Origin: Cellulomonas endophytica
Lineage (GTDB): Bacteria > Actinomycetota > Actinomycetes > Actinomycetales > Cellulomonadaceae
DNA length: 64,000 bases
Assembly (NCBI RefSeq): GCF_004123805.1
Contig: NZ_RWJX01000003.1
Location: 62,001-126,000, forward strand
Direction of reading: 5' to 3'
In this document: in pieces, positions 25,554 to 34,090 of the stretch
Layout: every line of letters begins with the position of its first letter
Position numbering within the stretch: the stretch's first letter is position 1
Notes under the pieces: generated by a model
Told to the model about the DNA's origin: nothing
The model's database searches: none
What the model saw: only the letters and a program-made list of their open reading frames with translations
Position numbers and translations under genes: made by a program

Positions 25554-25582
25554 CGGGCGGGGCGGCCCTCTCGCCCCGCCCG
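25554..25582 (+). terminator. intercistronic stem-loop behind the binding-protein gene
   Basis: An 11-bp perfect stem CGGGCGGGGCG/CGCCCCGCCCG with a 7-base loop begins 6 bases after the stop. Position matches that of the hairpin in the amino-sugar operon and suggests unequal expression of binding protein and permeases. Confidence 0.55.
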
Positions 25583-25634
25583 CCCCGTCCCGCCCGCCCG
25601 GCCCGCCCGGCCCCTCCCCCGAAGGGAACGACCC

Positions 25635-26516
25635 GTGAAGCGCATCTTCGAGGACCGCCGGACGGCGCTGCTGCTGCTGGCGCCCGCGCTGCTCGTCTAC
25701 ACGCTCGTCATGCTCGTGCCCGTCGTGTGGTCGCTCGGCTACACGCTCCTGGACGGCAACGCCGTGGCCGGCTTCCAGTACACGGGGTTCGACAACTTCG
25801 CGCGGCTGGCCGACGACCCGAAGGTCTGGCAGGCCTTCACGTTCACGCTGAAGTACGCGGTCGTCATCACGACCGGGCAGGTGCTGCTCGGGTACGTGCT
25901 GGCCGTCTTCTACGTGTTCGTGCTCCGCAGGAGCGGCAGCGTGGTCCGCACCCTCACGTTCTTCCCGGTCGTGCTGCCCACCGTCGCGGTGGCGCTGCTC
26001 TTCCAGAAGATGTTCGAGATCGCGCCGCAGAACGGCCTCGTCAACTCCGTCCTCAACGCGCTGGGGATGGGCTCGGTCGACTGGTTCGGCAGCGCCGGCA
26101 CCGCGTTCTTCGTCCTGGCGCTCATGGACATCTGGCGCTCCATGGGCTTCTACGCCGTGCTGCTCTACACGGGCCTGCTCGACATCCCCGAGGAGGTCCT
26201 GGAGTCCGCCCGGATGGACGGCGCGAGCGGCTGGCGCCTCGTGCGGCAGATCGTCCTGCCGCTGTCGCTGCCGGTGCTCGTCTCCTCCCTCATCTTCAGC
26301 ATCAACGGCACGCTCAAGGTCTTCGACTCCGTGCTGGCGCTCACCAACGGCGGCCCCGGGCTCGGCACCACGCCGCTGACGCTCTACATGTTCCAGACCT
26401 CCTTCAGCTTCGGCGACTACGGCTACGGCAGCACCATCGCCCTGCTGCTCACCCTCGTCTGCCTCGTCGTGACCCTCGCCGTCTTCCGCTCGGCCCGACG
26501 GGACGTGAACGCATGA
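25635..26516 (+). CDS. sugar ABC transporter permease (MalF type)
   Basis: The product has 293 residues with six membrane segments. The EAA loop is IPEEVLESARMDGASGWRLV. AAGGGA (25622-25627) lies 7 bases before the GTG. The stop overlaps the next start (ATGA). It forms the importer pore with the downstream permease; no ATPase is encoded nearby. Confidence 0.9.
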   Translation: MKRIFEDRRTALLLLAPALLVYTLVMLVPVVWSLGYTLLDGNAVAGFQYTGFDNFARLADDPKVWQAFTFTLKYAVVITTGQVLLGYVLAVFYVFVLRRSGSVVRTLTFFPVVLPTVAVALLFQKMFEIAPQNGLVNSVLNALGMGSVDWFGSAGTAFFVLALMDIWRSMGFYAVLLYTGLLDIPEEVLESARMDGASGWRLVRQIVLPLSLPVLVSSLIFSINGTLKVFDSVLALTNGGPGLGTTPLTLYMFQTSFSFGDYGYGSTIALLLTLVCLVVTLAVFRSARRDVNA

Positions 26517-27409
26517 CCACCCTCACCGCGGGCGCCACCGCCGCCCCCGCCCGCCCCGCCCCCCGGCGCCGGCCCTCCCCCCGCACCGCCGGCCGCACCC
26601 TGGTCCGCCGGTCGCTCATCGGCCTGCTGCTGCTGGTCGAGGTGGGCCCGCTGCTCTGGCTCCTGCTCGGCTCGCTGAAGTCGCAGCGCGACTGGCTGGA
26701 CAACCCCACCTGGTCGCTGCCGACCTCCCTGCAGTGGGGCAACTACGCGGAGGCGTGGACCACGGGCAACATCGCCCAGTACCTGCAGAACAGCCTCGTG
26801 GCCGTCCTGCCGTCGCTCGCGATGATCATCGCCTTCGGCGTGGCCGCCGGGTTCGCCCTGGAGGTCCTCGTCTGGAAGGGCCGCGGGCCGGTCCTGCTGC
26901 TGTTCCTCGCCGGGATCATGGTGCCGGGGCAGATGATCCTGCTGCCCCTGTTCAACACCTACTTCCGCGCGGGCCTCACGGGCACGCTGTGGCCGCTGAT
27001 CCTCACCTACACCGCCACGGGCCTGCCCCTGACCGTCTTCATGATGGCGACGTACTTCCGGGCCGTGCCGCGCGAGGTGTTCGAGGCCGCGACCCTGGAC
27101 GGCGCATCCGTGGTCCGGGCCTTCTTCTCCGTCGCCGTGCCCATGGTGAAGAACGCGATCGTCACGGTCGGGCTCGTCCAGTTCTTCTTCATCTGGAACG
27201 ACCTGCTCATCGCGCTGACGTTCACCACGGACAGCTCGCTGCGGACCGTGCAGGTCGGCCTGCTGAACTTCACGGGCGAGTTCGGGGCCACGCAGTACGG
27301 CCCGCTCTTCGCCGCCATCTGCATCAACGTGCTCGGCCTGCTGGCGATCTACCTCTTCCTCAACCAGCGCATCATGGCCGGCCTCACCAGCGGCGCCGTC
27401 AAGGGCTGA
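26513..27409 (+). CDS. sugar ABC transporter permease (MalG type)
   Basis: The product has 298 residues. A basic/proline-rich N-terminus (about 1-30) precedes six membrane segments, the EAA loop is VPREVFEAATLDGASVVRAF, and the end is MAGLTSGAVKG. It overlaps the upstream permease by 4 bases and is 134 bases from the GH78 gene, a spacer filled largely by 12-base tandem repeats. Confidence 0.9.
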   Translation: MTTLTAGATAAPARPAPRRRPSPRTAGRTLVRRSLIGLLLLVEVGPLLWLLLGSLKSQRDWLDNPTWSLPTSLQWGNYAEAWTTGNIAQYLQNSLVAVLPSLAMIIAFGVAAGFALEVLVWKGRGPVLLLFLAGIMVPGQMILLPLFNTYFRAGLTGTLWPLILTYTATGLPLTVFMMATYFRAVPREVFEAATLDGASVVRAFFSVAVPMVKNAIVTVGLVQFFFIWNDLLIALTFTTDSSLRTVQVGLLNFTGEFGATQYGPLFAAICINVLGLLAIYLFLNQRIMAGLTSGAVKG

Positions 27410-27441
27410 GGTCCGTCCCGCTCCCCGCGCCCGCCCCGTCG

Positions 27442-27510
27442 CCCGGCCCGACTCCCGGCCCGTCGTCCGGCCCGTCGCCCGGCCCGTCGCCCGGCCCGTC
27501 GCCCGGCACC
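27442..27510. repeat. 12-base tandem repeat between permease and GH78 genes
   Basis: The unit CCCGGCCCGTCG recurs with a 12-base period, four times within one mismatch per unit plus a diverged first copy and a partial last copy. It is non-coding, sits directly before the GH78 RBS, and one strand is strongly pyrimidine-biased. It may vary in copy number between strains. Confidence 0.75.
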
Positions 27511-27543
27511 GCGGCCATCCCGTCCCCCCCTGGAGGTCCCTGC

Positions 27544-30141
27544 ATGCCTGCCGCCCACCCCGGCGCCCCCGTCCTGGGCGCCGGAGCCCCCGCCCTCGGC
27601 CTGGGCACCGACCGCCCGTCCCTCTCGTGGGTGACCACCGCGCCGGCCGGCTGGGTCCAGGTCGCGTACGAGCTCGAGCTCGTCGTCGACGGGGTCGCGC
27701 GGACGACGGGCCGGGTCGAGAGCCCGGACTCCGTCGCGCTGCCGTGGCCGCTCGCGCCGCTGGGCTCGCGGGCGCGGGTCGAGGCCCGTGTGCGGCTGTG
27801 GGGGCGCGGGGACGACCGCCCCTCGCGCTGGTCCGACGTCGGCCGGGCGGAGACCGGTCTGCTCGCGCCGTCGGACTGGACGGCGCGCCTCGTCGGGCCC
27901 GCGTGGGAGGAGGGCACGGGCGACGACCGGCGGCCGCCCCTCGTGCGCGGGGCGTTCCGGCTGGCGTCCCCCGCCGCGTCCGCGCGCCTGTACCTGTCGG
28001 CGCACGGCCTCGTCGAGGCCGAGCTCAACGGCGTCCGGGTGGGCGACGAGACGCTCGCGCCGGGCTGGACCGTCTACCACCAGCGCCTGCAGTACTCGAC
28101 CTTCGACGTCACGGACCTGCTCGTCCCGGGCGAGAACGCCCTCGGCGCCTGGCTCGCCGACGGCTGGTACCGGGGGCGCCTGGGCTTCCACGGCGGCCAC
28201 CACGACCTCTACGGCTCCGACCTCGGCGTCCTCGCGCAGCTCGAGGTCCGTCACCCCGACGGGACGACGACCACGGTCGGCAGCGACGGCACCTGGACGT
28301 CCGGCCGGGGTCCCGTCCTCGCGAGCGGCCTGTACGACGGGGAGCGCTACGACGCCCGCCTCCTGCCCGCCGGGTGGTCGCGCCCGGGCTTCGTCGACCC
28401 CAGCTGGACGCCGGTCGTGGAGCTGCCGCTCGACCCGGGCGTGCTCGTCGCCCCCGACGGGCCGCCCGTGCGCTGCACGGAGGAGCTGCGGCCGGCGGCG
28501 GTCTGGACCTCTCCCGCGGGCCGGACCCTCGTCGACCTCGGCCAGAACCTCAGCGGCCGCCTGCGCCTGCGCCTGCGCGGGGTGCCCGCGGGCACGACGA
28601 TCACCCTGCGGCACGCGGAGGTGCTCCAGGAGGGCGAGCTCTACACGCGCCCCCTGCGCGACGCCCGTGCCACCGACGTCTACGTCCACGACGGCGTCGA
28701 CGCCGAGTGGGAGCCGCGCTTCACGATGCACGGCTTCCGGTACGCGGAGGTGACCGGGTGGCCGGGCGCCCTGACGGCGGACGACGTCGTCGGCCGCGCC
28801 TACCACTCCGACATGGCCCCGGCGGGGACGTTCTCCTCCTCCGACCCGCTGCTCGACCGGCTCCACGAGAACATCCGCTGGAGCATGCGCAGCAACTTCG
28901 TCCACGTGCCGACGGACTGCCCCCAGCGCGACGAGCGCCTGGGCTGGACCGGCGACCTCCAGGTCTTCGCACCGACGGCGACCTTCCTCTACGACTGCCT
29001 CGGCCTCCTGCGCGGCTGGCTCAAGGACGTCGCGGCCGAGCAGCTCGAGGACGGCACGGTCCCCTGGTACGTGCCCGTCATCCCGGGCGACGACCCGTGG
29101 ACGCCCGTGCGGCCCGGTGCCGTGTGGGGCGACGTCGCGGTGCTCACGCCGTGGGTGCTCTACGAGCGCACCGGCGACCCGGCCGTCCTCGCCCAGCAGT
29201 ACCCCAGCGCGAAGGCATGGGTGGAGCTCGTCGAGCGGCTGGCCGGGCCGGGGCGCGTGTGGGACACGGGCTTCCAGCTCGGCGACTGGCTCGACGCCGC
29301 CGCGCCGCCGGAGGACCCGGCCGACGCCCGCACGGACCGGTACCTCGTCGCCACGGCGTACTTCGCGTGGTCCGCGCGGCACCTGGCCCGCACGGCGGAG
29401 GTGCTCGGGCACGAGGCCGACGCGCACCGCTTCGCCGGCCTGGCCGACGAGGTGCGCAAGGCCTTCCTCGACCGGTGGTCGACGGGCCCGGGCGTGCTGT
29501 CCGACGACGCGGAGACGGCCTACGCGCTGTCCATCTGCTTCGACCTGTGGCCCGACGAGGAGCAGCGGCGCGCGGCGGGCGAGCGCCTGGCCGCGCTCGT
29601 GGCGGCCGGGGGCGACCGCGTCACCACGGGCTTCGCGGGCACCCCGCTGCTCACCGACGCCCTCGCGACGACGGGCCACCTCGACCGCGCGTACGCGCTG
29701 CTGCTCGGGCGCGAGTGCCCCTCGTGGCTGTACACCGTCCTGTCGGGGGGCACCACGACGTGGGAGCGCTGGGACAGCCTCCTGCCCGACGGCACGGTCA
29801 ACCCCGGCGGCATGACGTCCTTCAACCACTACGCCTTCGGCGCGGTGGGCGACTGGCTGCACCGGACGGTCGCGGGCCTGGCGCCCGCCGCGCCGGGGTA
29901 CCGCCGCCTCCGCGTGCACCCCCGGCCCGGGGGCGGGCTCACCGCCGCGCGCGCCGAGCACCGCACGCCCTACGGGACGGCCGCGGTCCGCTGGACGCTC
30001 GAGGCGGGGCGGTTCGTCGTCGACGTCCGGGTCCCCACGGGGACCACGGCCGTCGTGGTGCTGCCCGGGGAGGACGAGCGGCACGTGGGCAGCGGGGAGC
30101 ACCGCTTCGAGGTCCCCGTGACCGCCTCGACGCGGTTCTAG
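27544..30141 (+). CDS. GH78 alpha-L-rhamnosidase
   Basis: The product has 865 residues. An N-terminal Ig/fibronectin-like domain (about 1-110) is followed by beta-sandwich domains (LYLSAHGLVEAELNGVRVGD, about 150-168) and the (alpha/alpha)6 catalytic domain. The family acid motif is CPQRDERLGWTGD (about 459-471), with the proposed acid E464. A C-terminal beta-sandwich ends the protein. GGAGGT (27532-27537) fixes the ATG. There is no signal peptide, so it should act on imported rhamnosides. Its last 4 bases overlap the convergent LacI gene. Confidence 0.92.
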   Translation: MPAAHPGAPVLGAGAPALGLGTDRPSLSWVTTAPAGWVQVAYELELVVDGVARTTGRVESPDSVALPWPLAPLGSRARVEARVRLWGRGDDRPSRWSDVGRAETGLLAPSDWTARLVGPAWEEGTGDDRRPPLVRGAFRLASPAASARLYLSAHGLVEAELNGVRVGDETLAPGWTVYHQRLQYSTFDVTDLLVPGENALGAWLADGWYRGRLGFHGGHHDLYGSDLGVLAQLEVRHPDGTTTTVGSDGTWTSGRGPVLASGLYDGERYDARLLPAGWSRPGFVDPSWTPVVELPLDPGVLVAPDGPPVRCTEELRPAAVWTSPAGRTLVDLGQNLSGRLRLRLRGVPAGTTITLRHAEVLQEGELYTRPLRDARATDVYVHDGVDAEWEPRFTMHGFRYAEVTGWPGALTADDVVGRAYHSDMAPAGTFSSSDPLLDRLHENIRWSMRSNFVHVPTDCPQRDERLGWTGDLQVFAPTATFLYDCLGLLRGWLKDVAAEQLEDGTVPWYVPVIPGDDPWTPVRPGAVWGDVAVLTPWVLYERTGDPAVLAQQYPSAKAWVELVERLAGPGRVWDTGFQLGDWLDAAAPPEDPADARTDRYLVATAYFAWSARHLARTAEVLGHEADAHRFAGLADEVRKAFLDRWSTGPGVLSDDAETAYALSICFDLWPDEEQRRAAGERLAALVAAGGDRVTTGFAGTPLLTDALATTGHLDRAYALLLGRECPSWLYTVLSGGTTTWERWDSLLPDGTVNPGGMTSFNHYAFGAVGDWLHRTVAGLAPAAPGYRRLRVHPRPGGGLTAARAEHRTPYGTAAVRWTLEAGRFVVDVRVPTGTTAVVVLPGEDERHVGSGEHRFEVPVTASTRF

Positions 30142-31172
30142 CCCTCGCGCCCCAGGGTCGAGGCCCGCGGCACGAGCACGGGCTCGAGGCGCGCGGTGCG
30201 GTGCCGGTGCTGCTCCCGGCTCCGCCCGCGCACCCCGAGCTCGTCGAGGAGCATGTCCGCGGCGGTGGCGCCCATCTCGTCGCCGGACTGGTCCAGCGTG
30301 GTGATGGGCACCATGCTGCTCCAGGCCTCGCGGTTGTTGTCGTAGCCGACGAGGGCCACGTCGTCGGGGATCCGCAGCCTGCCGCGCGCCTGGCACACCT
30401 GCACGAACCCGAGGGCGAGCAGGTCGGCGCCCGCCACGACCCCGTCGGGGCGGCGCTCCGGGGGCAGGTGGTGCACCGTCTCCGCCACCCGCCGGCCGTC
30501 CTCGACGCGGACGTCCCGGGTCACCTCGACGGTGAGCGTCACGTCGCCGCCCGCCTCGGACACCGCGCGCTCCACGCCGGACAGCCGCTCGCGCGTGGGC
30601 CGGAAGTGCCGCGGCCCCGCCCACAGGAGGCGCCGTCGGCCCAGCCCGATGAGGTGCTGCGCCGCCAGGTAGCCGCCGTGGGCGTTGTCCGTCTCGACGG
30701 CGCAGAGCCCGGCCTCGCCCGAGGGCACGTTGAGCAGCACGATGGGGACGCGCCGCGACCGCACGTGGTGCACGCGCTCCGCGACGTCGTCGCGGGGGGC
30801 CAGCAGGATGCCCGCCGCCCGCTCCTCCTCGAAGAGGTCGAGGTAGGCGCCCTGCCGCTCGCCCTCGGCACCGGCGTCGGCCAGGAGGAGCTTGAAGCCC
30901 GCGGCCTCCGCGCGCTCCTGCACCCCGCGGACCATGTCCGTGAAGAAGGAGTTCGTCAGGTCCGCCACGACGAAGCCGAGCGTCGTGCTGCGCCCCGCGG
31001 CCAGCGACCGCGCCGCACCGTTGCGGACGAAGCCCAGCGTGGCGATCGCGTCCTCGACGCGCCGGCGGGTGGCGGGGGCGACCTTGTCGGGCCGGTTGAG
31101 CACGTTCGACACCGTGCCGAGGGAGACGCCGGCGGCACGCGCGACGTCGGACACGCTCGGGGCCCTCGTCAC
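30138..31172 (-). CDS. LacI-family transcriptional repressor
   Basis: The product has 344 residues. The DNA-binding head is SVSDVARAAGVSLGTVSNVLN (about 6-26) with the hinge helix GAARSLAAGRS. The ligand-binding PBP-like domain follows (TLGFVVADLTNSFF, VGYDNN, TTLDQS). It is the only LacI protein in the window, so it is the best candidate for binding the two GAAGCGCTTC sites upstream of the GH3 gene and sugar ABC operon. No such site lies before its own GTG start. Confidence 0.9.
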   Translation of the reverse strand: MTRAPSVSDVARAAGVSLGTVSNVLNRPDKVAPATRRRVEDAIATLGFVRNGAARSLAAGRSTTLGFVVADLTNSFFTDMVRGVQERAEAAGFKLLLADAGAEGERQGAYLDLFEEERAAGILLAPRDDVAERVHHVRSRRVPIVLLNVPSGEAGLCAVETDNAHGGYLAAQHLIGLGRRRLLWAGPRHFRPTRERLSGVERAVSEAGGDVTLTVEVTRDVRVEDGRRVAETVHHLPPERRPDGVVAGADLLALGFVQVCQARGRLRIPDDVALVGYDNNREAWSSMVPITTLDQSGDEMGATAADMLLDELGVRGRSREQHRHRTARLEPVLVPRASTLGREG

Positions 31173-31238
31173 CGCTGCTCGTCCCTCCCCCGCTCGGGCC
31201 CCCAGGCTAGTCGAGGGGCGACGCGCGGCGGACGGGCG

Positions 31239-32726
31239 TCAGGGGGCGACCGCCACGAAGCGGGTGCGCCGGGCGACGGGGTCCGCCTCGACCAGGCGGA
31301 CCCCGAGCGGCTCCCCGAGCACCAGCGTCCCGCCCTCCGCCGCGTCGACGCGGGCCCGGACGGCCGGGTCGGCGAGCGCGACCTCGCCCCGGCGGCCGCC
31401 CTCGTCGTCGAGGTCGACGACGACGCCCCGGAAGGTCCGCCCGACCTGCGGCGCCAGGACGAGGGCCTCGACGAGGTCGACCCCGCCCCGGTCGTAGCCG
31501 GAGCTGCGGCGCCCCGTCGCCGCCATGGTGGCGGGCAGCCCGGGCAGCGCCGCGCGCACCCAGTCCGGGACGGGGGCGCCGGCGCACGCCGCGAGGCACA
31601 CCTCCGTGGCGTACCGGTCGACGAGACGGCGGAGGGGCGCCGTGACGTGCGCGTACGGCGCGGCGATGGCGGCGTGCCGGGCGTCGTCGCCCGCTGGCGG
31701 GGCCGCACCGTCGTCGCCCCCGAACGCGACGTAGGCCGCGCCCCGGAAGAGGGACGTCGCGGCGTCGAGGAAGGCCGCGTGCGCCGGCAGCGCGGCGTCG
31801 AGCGTCGGCAGCAGCTCGCCGTAGGGACGCTCGGGCGCCCACCCGACGCCGAGCGCGGCCGCGGTGCGGCGCAGCCGCGCGACGTCACGCCCGTCGGCCG
31901 GCGGCAGCGTGCGCAGCACCCCCGTGCCGGCCCGGAGCTGGATCCCCGCCGCGACGACGCCCGTGAGCAGCGAGACCTGCGCGTTCCAGCCCTCGACGGG
32001 CGCCGGCGCGCGGAACGCGAGCACCCAGGCGCCGTCGGCGCCGCGCGCCACCTCCTGCTCCGGGACGCCGAGCGAGACGCCGCCGCGGGCCCGCTCGCGC
32101 TCCTGGCGCAGGAGCCCGACCCGGGTGAGGGCGACGAGCGCGGCGTCGGCCGTCCCCGCGTCGAGCGCCCGCTGCGCGCCGTCGTAGGTGAGCTGGGCGC
32201 GGCTGCGCACCGTCGCCGGCTCCACGTGGGCGTCGAGCACCTCGCCGTCGGCGTCGAGGTCGATGCGCCAGAGGGCGGCCGCCCGGTCCTGGTCCGGCAG
32301 GAGGCTCGCGGCGCCCTCGGAGAGGACGGGCGGGTGCAGCGGCACCTTGTCCGCCGGCCCGTAGGCCGTCAGGCCGCGGGCGTGCGCGGCGGCGTCGAGG
32401 GCGCCGCCCGGGGTGACGACCGCGGCCACGTCCGCGATCGCGTAGTGGACGCGCCAGCCCGGCCCGTGAGCCTCGACGTGCACGGCCTGGTCGAGGTCGC
32501 GGGAGCCGGGCGGGTCGAGGGTGACCAGGGGCAGGTCCGTGCGGTCGGCGCGGCCGGGGGCGCGCCCCGGCACCGGGCCCGGGCCCCGCGCCGCCACGGC
32601 CTGCGCCTCGGCGAGGGCGGCGGGGTCGAAGGCCTCGGGGAGCCCGAGCTCGGCCCGCAGCCGCCCGAGGCCCGCCGCGAGGTCGCCCTCGAGGGGCGCG
32701 GTCACCTGCAGGCGCGACGTCGGCAC
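31239..32726 (-). CDS. RNB-domain exoribonuclease (RNase II/R-like, short form)
   Basis: The product has 495 residues. The RNB catalytic region holds LDPPGSRDLDQAVHV (about 70-84), with the metal-binding aspartates in the actinobacterial DLDQA form, and later GAAYVAFGG and HVTAPLRRLVDRYATEV. RNase R and RNase II are longer, with cold-shock and S1 domains on both sides; here only a short N-terminus and a small C-terminal beta domain are present. It probably degrades RNA 3' to 5'. The GTG start is not backed by a clear RBS. Confidence 0.85.
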   Translation of the reverse strand: MPTSRLQVTAPLEGDLAAGLGRLRAELGLPEAFDPAALAEAQAVAARGPGPVPGRAPGRADRTDLPLVTLDPPGSRDLDQAVHVEAHGPGWRVHYAIADVAAVVTPGGALDAAAHARGLTAYGPADKVPLHPPVLSEGAASLLPDQDRAAALWRIDLDADGEVLDAHVEPATVRSRAQLTYDGAQRALDAGTADAALVALTRVGLLRQERERARGGVSLGVPEQEVARGADGAWVLAFRAPAPVEGWNAQVSLLTGVVAAGIQLRAGTGVLRTLPPADGRDVARLRRTAAALGVGWAPERPYGELLPTLDAALPAHAAFLDAATSLFRGAAYVAFGGDDGAAPPAGDDARHAAIAAPYAHVTAPLRRLVDRYATEVCLAACAGAPVPDWVRAALPGLPATMAATGRRSSGYDRGGVDLVEALVLAPQVGRTFRGVVVDLDDEGGRRGEVALADPAVRARVDAAEGGTLVLGEPLGVRLVEADPVARRTRFVAVAP

Positions 32727-32783
32727 GGCCCCGACCCTAGGCCGGGGCCCGTGCCCCGGCGCGCCGGGCCCCGGGGGTCCGCG

Positions 32784-33947
32784 TCAGCGCGCGGAGCGCA
32801 GCTCCAGCGTCAGCGGGCACTGGAACGGGTCGCGGGCGCCGAGGCCGACCTTGTTGAGGTGCTTGATGACGATCGCGTACGACTGCAGGACGGTCGTCTC
32901 CGTGTAGGAGACGCCGTGCTTCGCGCAGAACTCGCGGACGATGGGCTGGACGCGGCGCAGGTGCGGCCGCGCCATGCTCGGGAAGAGGTGGTGCTCCACC
33001 TGGTAGTTCAGGCCGCCCATCATGAGGTCCGTGAACCGGCCGCCGCGGACGTTGCGGCTCATGAGCACCTGGCGGCGCAGGAAGTCCACGCGGGCGTCGC
33101 GCGGCACGATCGGCATGCCCTTGTGGTTGGGCGCGAACACCGCGCCCATGTAGAGGCCGAACAGGCCCATCTGCACCCCGAGGAACGCGAACGCCATGCC
33201 CAGGGGCAGGAACCCGAAGACGAGGCCGAGGTAGGCGCCCAGGCGCAGCGTCACGAACGCGATCTCCACGGGACGACGCTTGACCTCGCCCTTGCCGAAG
33301 ATCGTCTTGACCCCGGAGATGTGCAGGTTGAGGCCCTCGAGCAGCAGGAGGGGGAAGAACAGCCAGCCCTGGCGCGCCCGGAACCAGGCGACGGCCCCGC
33401 GGGGCGGCTCGACGACGTCGTCGTGGTGGAAGAGCAGGACGCCGCTCTTGACGTCGGGGTCCGCCGCGATCTGGTTGGGCTTCGCGTGGTGGCGCGAGTG
33501 CTTGTGCTGCCACCAGCCGTAGCTCATGCCGGCGTAGAGGTTGGCGATGACGAGGCTCGCCCAGTCGTTCCACCGGCCCGACTTGAAGATCTGGCGGTGC
33601 GCCGCGTCGTGCCCGAGGAACATGACCTGGCCGAGGACGAACGCCAGGCCCGCCGCCACCGCCATCTGCCACCACGAGTGCCCGATCGCGAAGGCCGCGA
33701 CGCCGAGCCCGACGAGGAGCAGCGTCAGCACCACGAAGCGGGTCCAGTAGTACGCGTACCGGCGGCGCATGAGGCCCGCGGCCTGCACCATCGCGGACAG
33801 CTCGGTGAACTCGCCCACCGCCCGGCGCGCGCCCTCGCGCGGACGGGTGGCGGTGGCGGTCCCGGCGACGGGGCTCGACGACGAGCCCGCCCCGGGGTCC
33901 GCGGGGGCGAGGGCCGGGGTCGAGCCCGGCAGGGCGACAGCATCCAT
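32784..33947 (-). CDS. membrane fatty acid desaturase (acyl-CoA/acyl-lipid type)
   Basis: The product has 387 residues. Three histidine boxes are present: HDAAH (113-117), HKHSRHH (148-154) and QVEHH (316-320); the QxxHH third box is typical of DesA3-like acyl-CoA and front-end desaturases. Four or more hydrophobic helices hold the di-iron centre at the membrane. The first 40 residues are low complexity. No ferredoxin or ferredoxin reductase is adjacent. It has its own promoter region of 143 bases, with a short inverted repeat. Confidence 0.92.
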   Translation of the reverse strand: MDAVALPGSTPALAPADPGAGSSSSPVAGTATATRPREGARRAVGEFTELSAMVQAAGLMRRRYAYYWTRFVVLTLLLVGLGVAAFAIGHSWWQMAVAAGLAFVLGQVMFLGHDAAHRQIFKSGRWNDWASLVIANLYAGMSYGWWQHKHSRHHAKPNQIAADPDVKSGVLLFHHDDVVEPPRGAVAWFRARQGWLFFPLLLLEGLNLHISGVKTIFGKGEVKRRPVEIAFVTLRLGAYLGLVFGFLPLGMAFAFLGVQMGLFGLYMGAVFAPNHKGMPIVPRDARVDFLRRQVLMSRNVRGGRFTDLMMGGLNYQVEHHLFPSMARPHLRRVQPIVREFCAKHGVSYTETTVLQSYAIVIKHLNKVGLGARDPFQCPLTLELRSAR

Positions 33948-34004
33948 GCGGCGGTCCGCTCGTTCGTCGGGGTGACGCCCGCAGGGTCCGGGACGTCGGG
34001 AACC

Positions 34005-34016
34005 TACGCGAGCGTA
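34005..34016. promoter_or_regulatory. inverted repeat upstream of the desaturase gene
   Basis: TACGC-GA-GCGTA lies 58 bases upstream of the desaturase ATG, inside a locally A-containing stretch. It has the form of a lipid-responsive TetR-type operator, but the binding protein is not identified. Confidence 0.4.
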
Positions 34017-34090
34017 ACCGCCCCGGCGCACGGACGTGCCGACGGCGTGGCGCGCGTCACGTGCGGGGGCCCCGCCCGGCGCCCGTCCGG

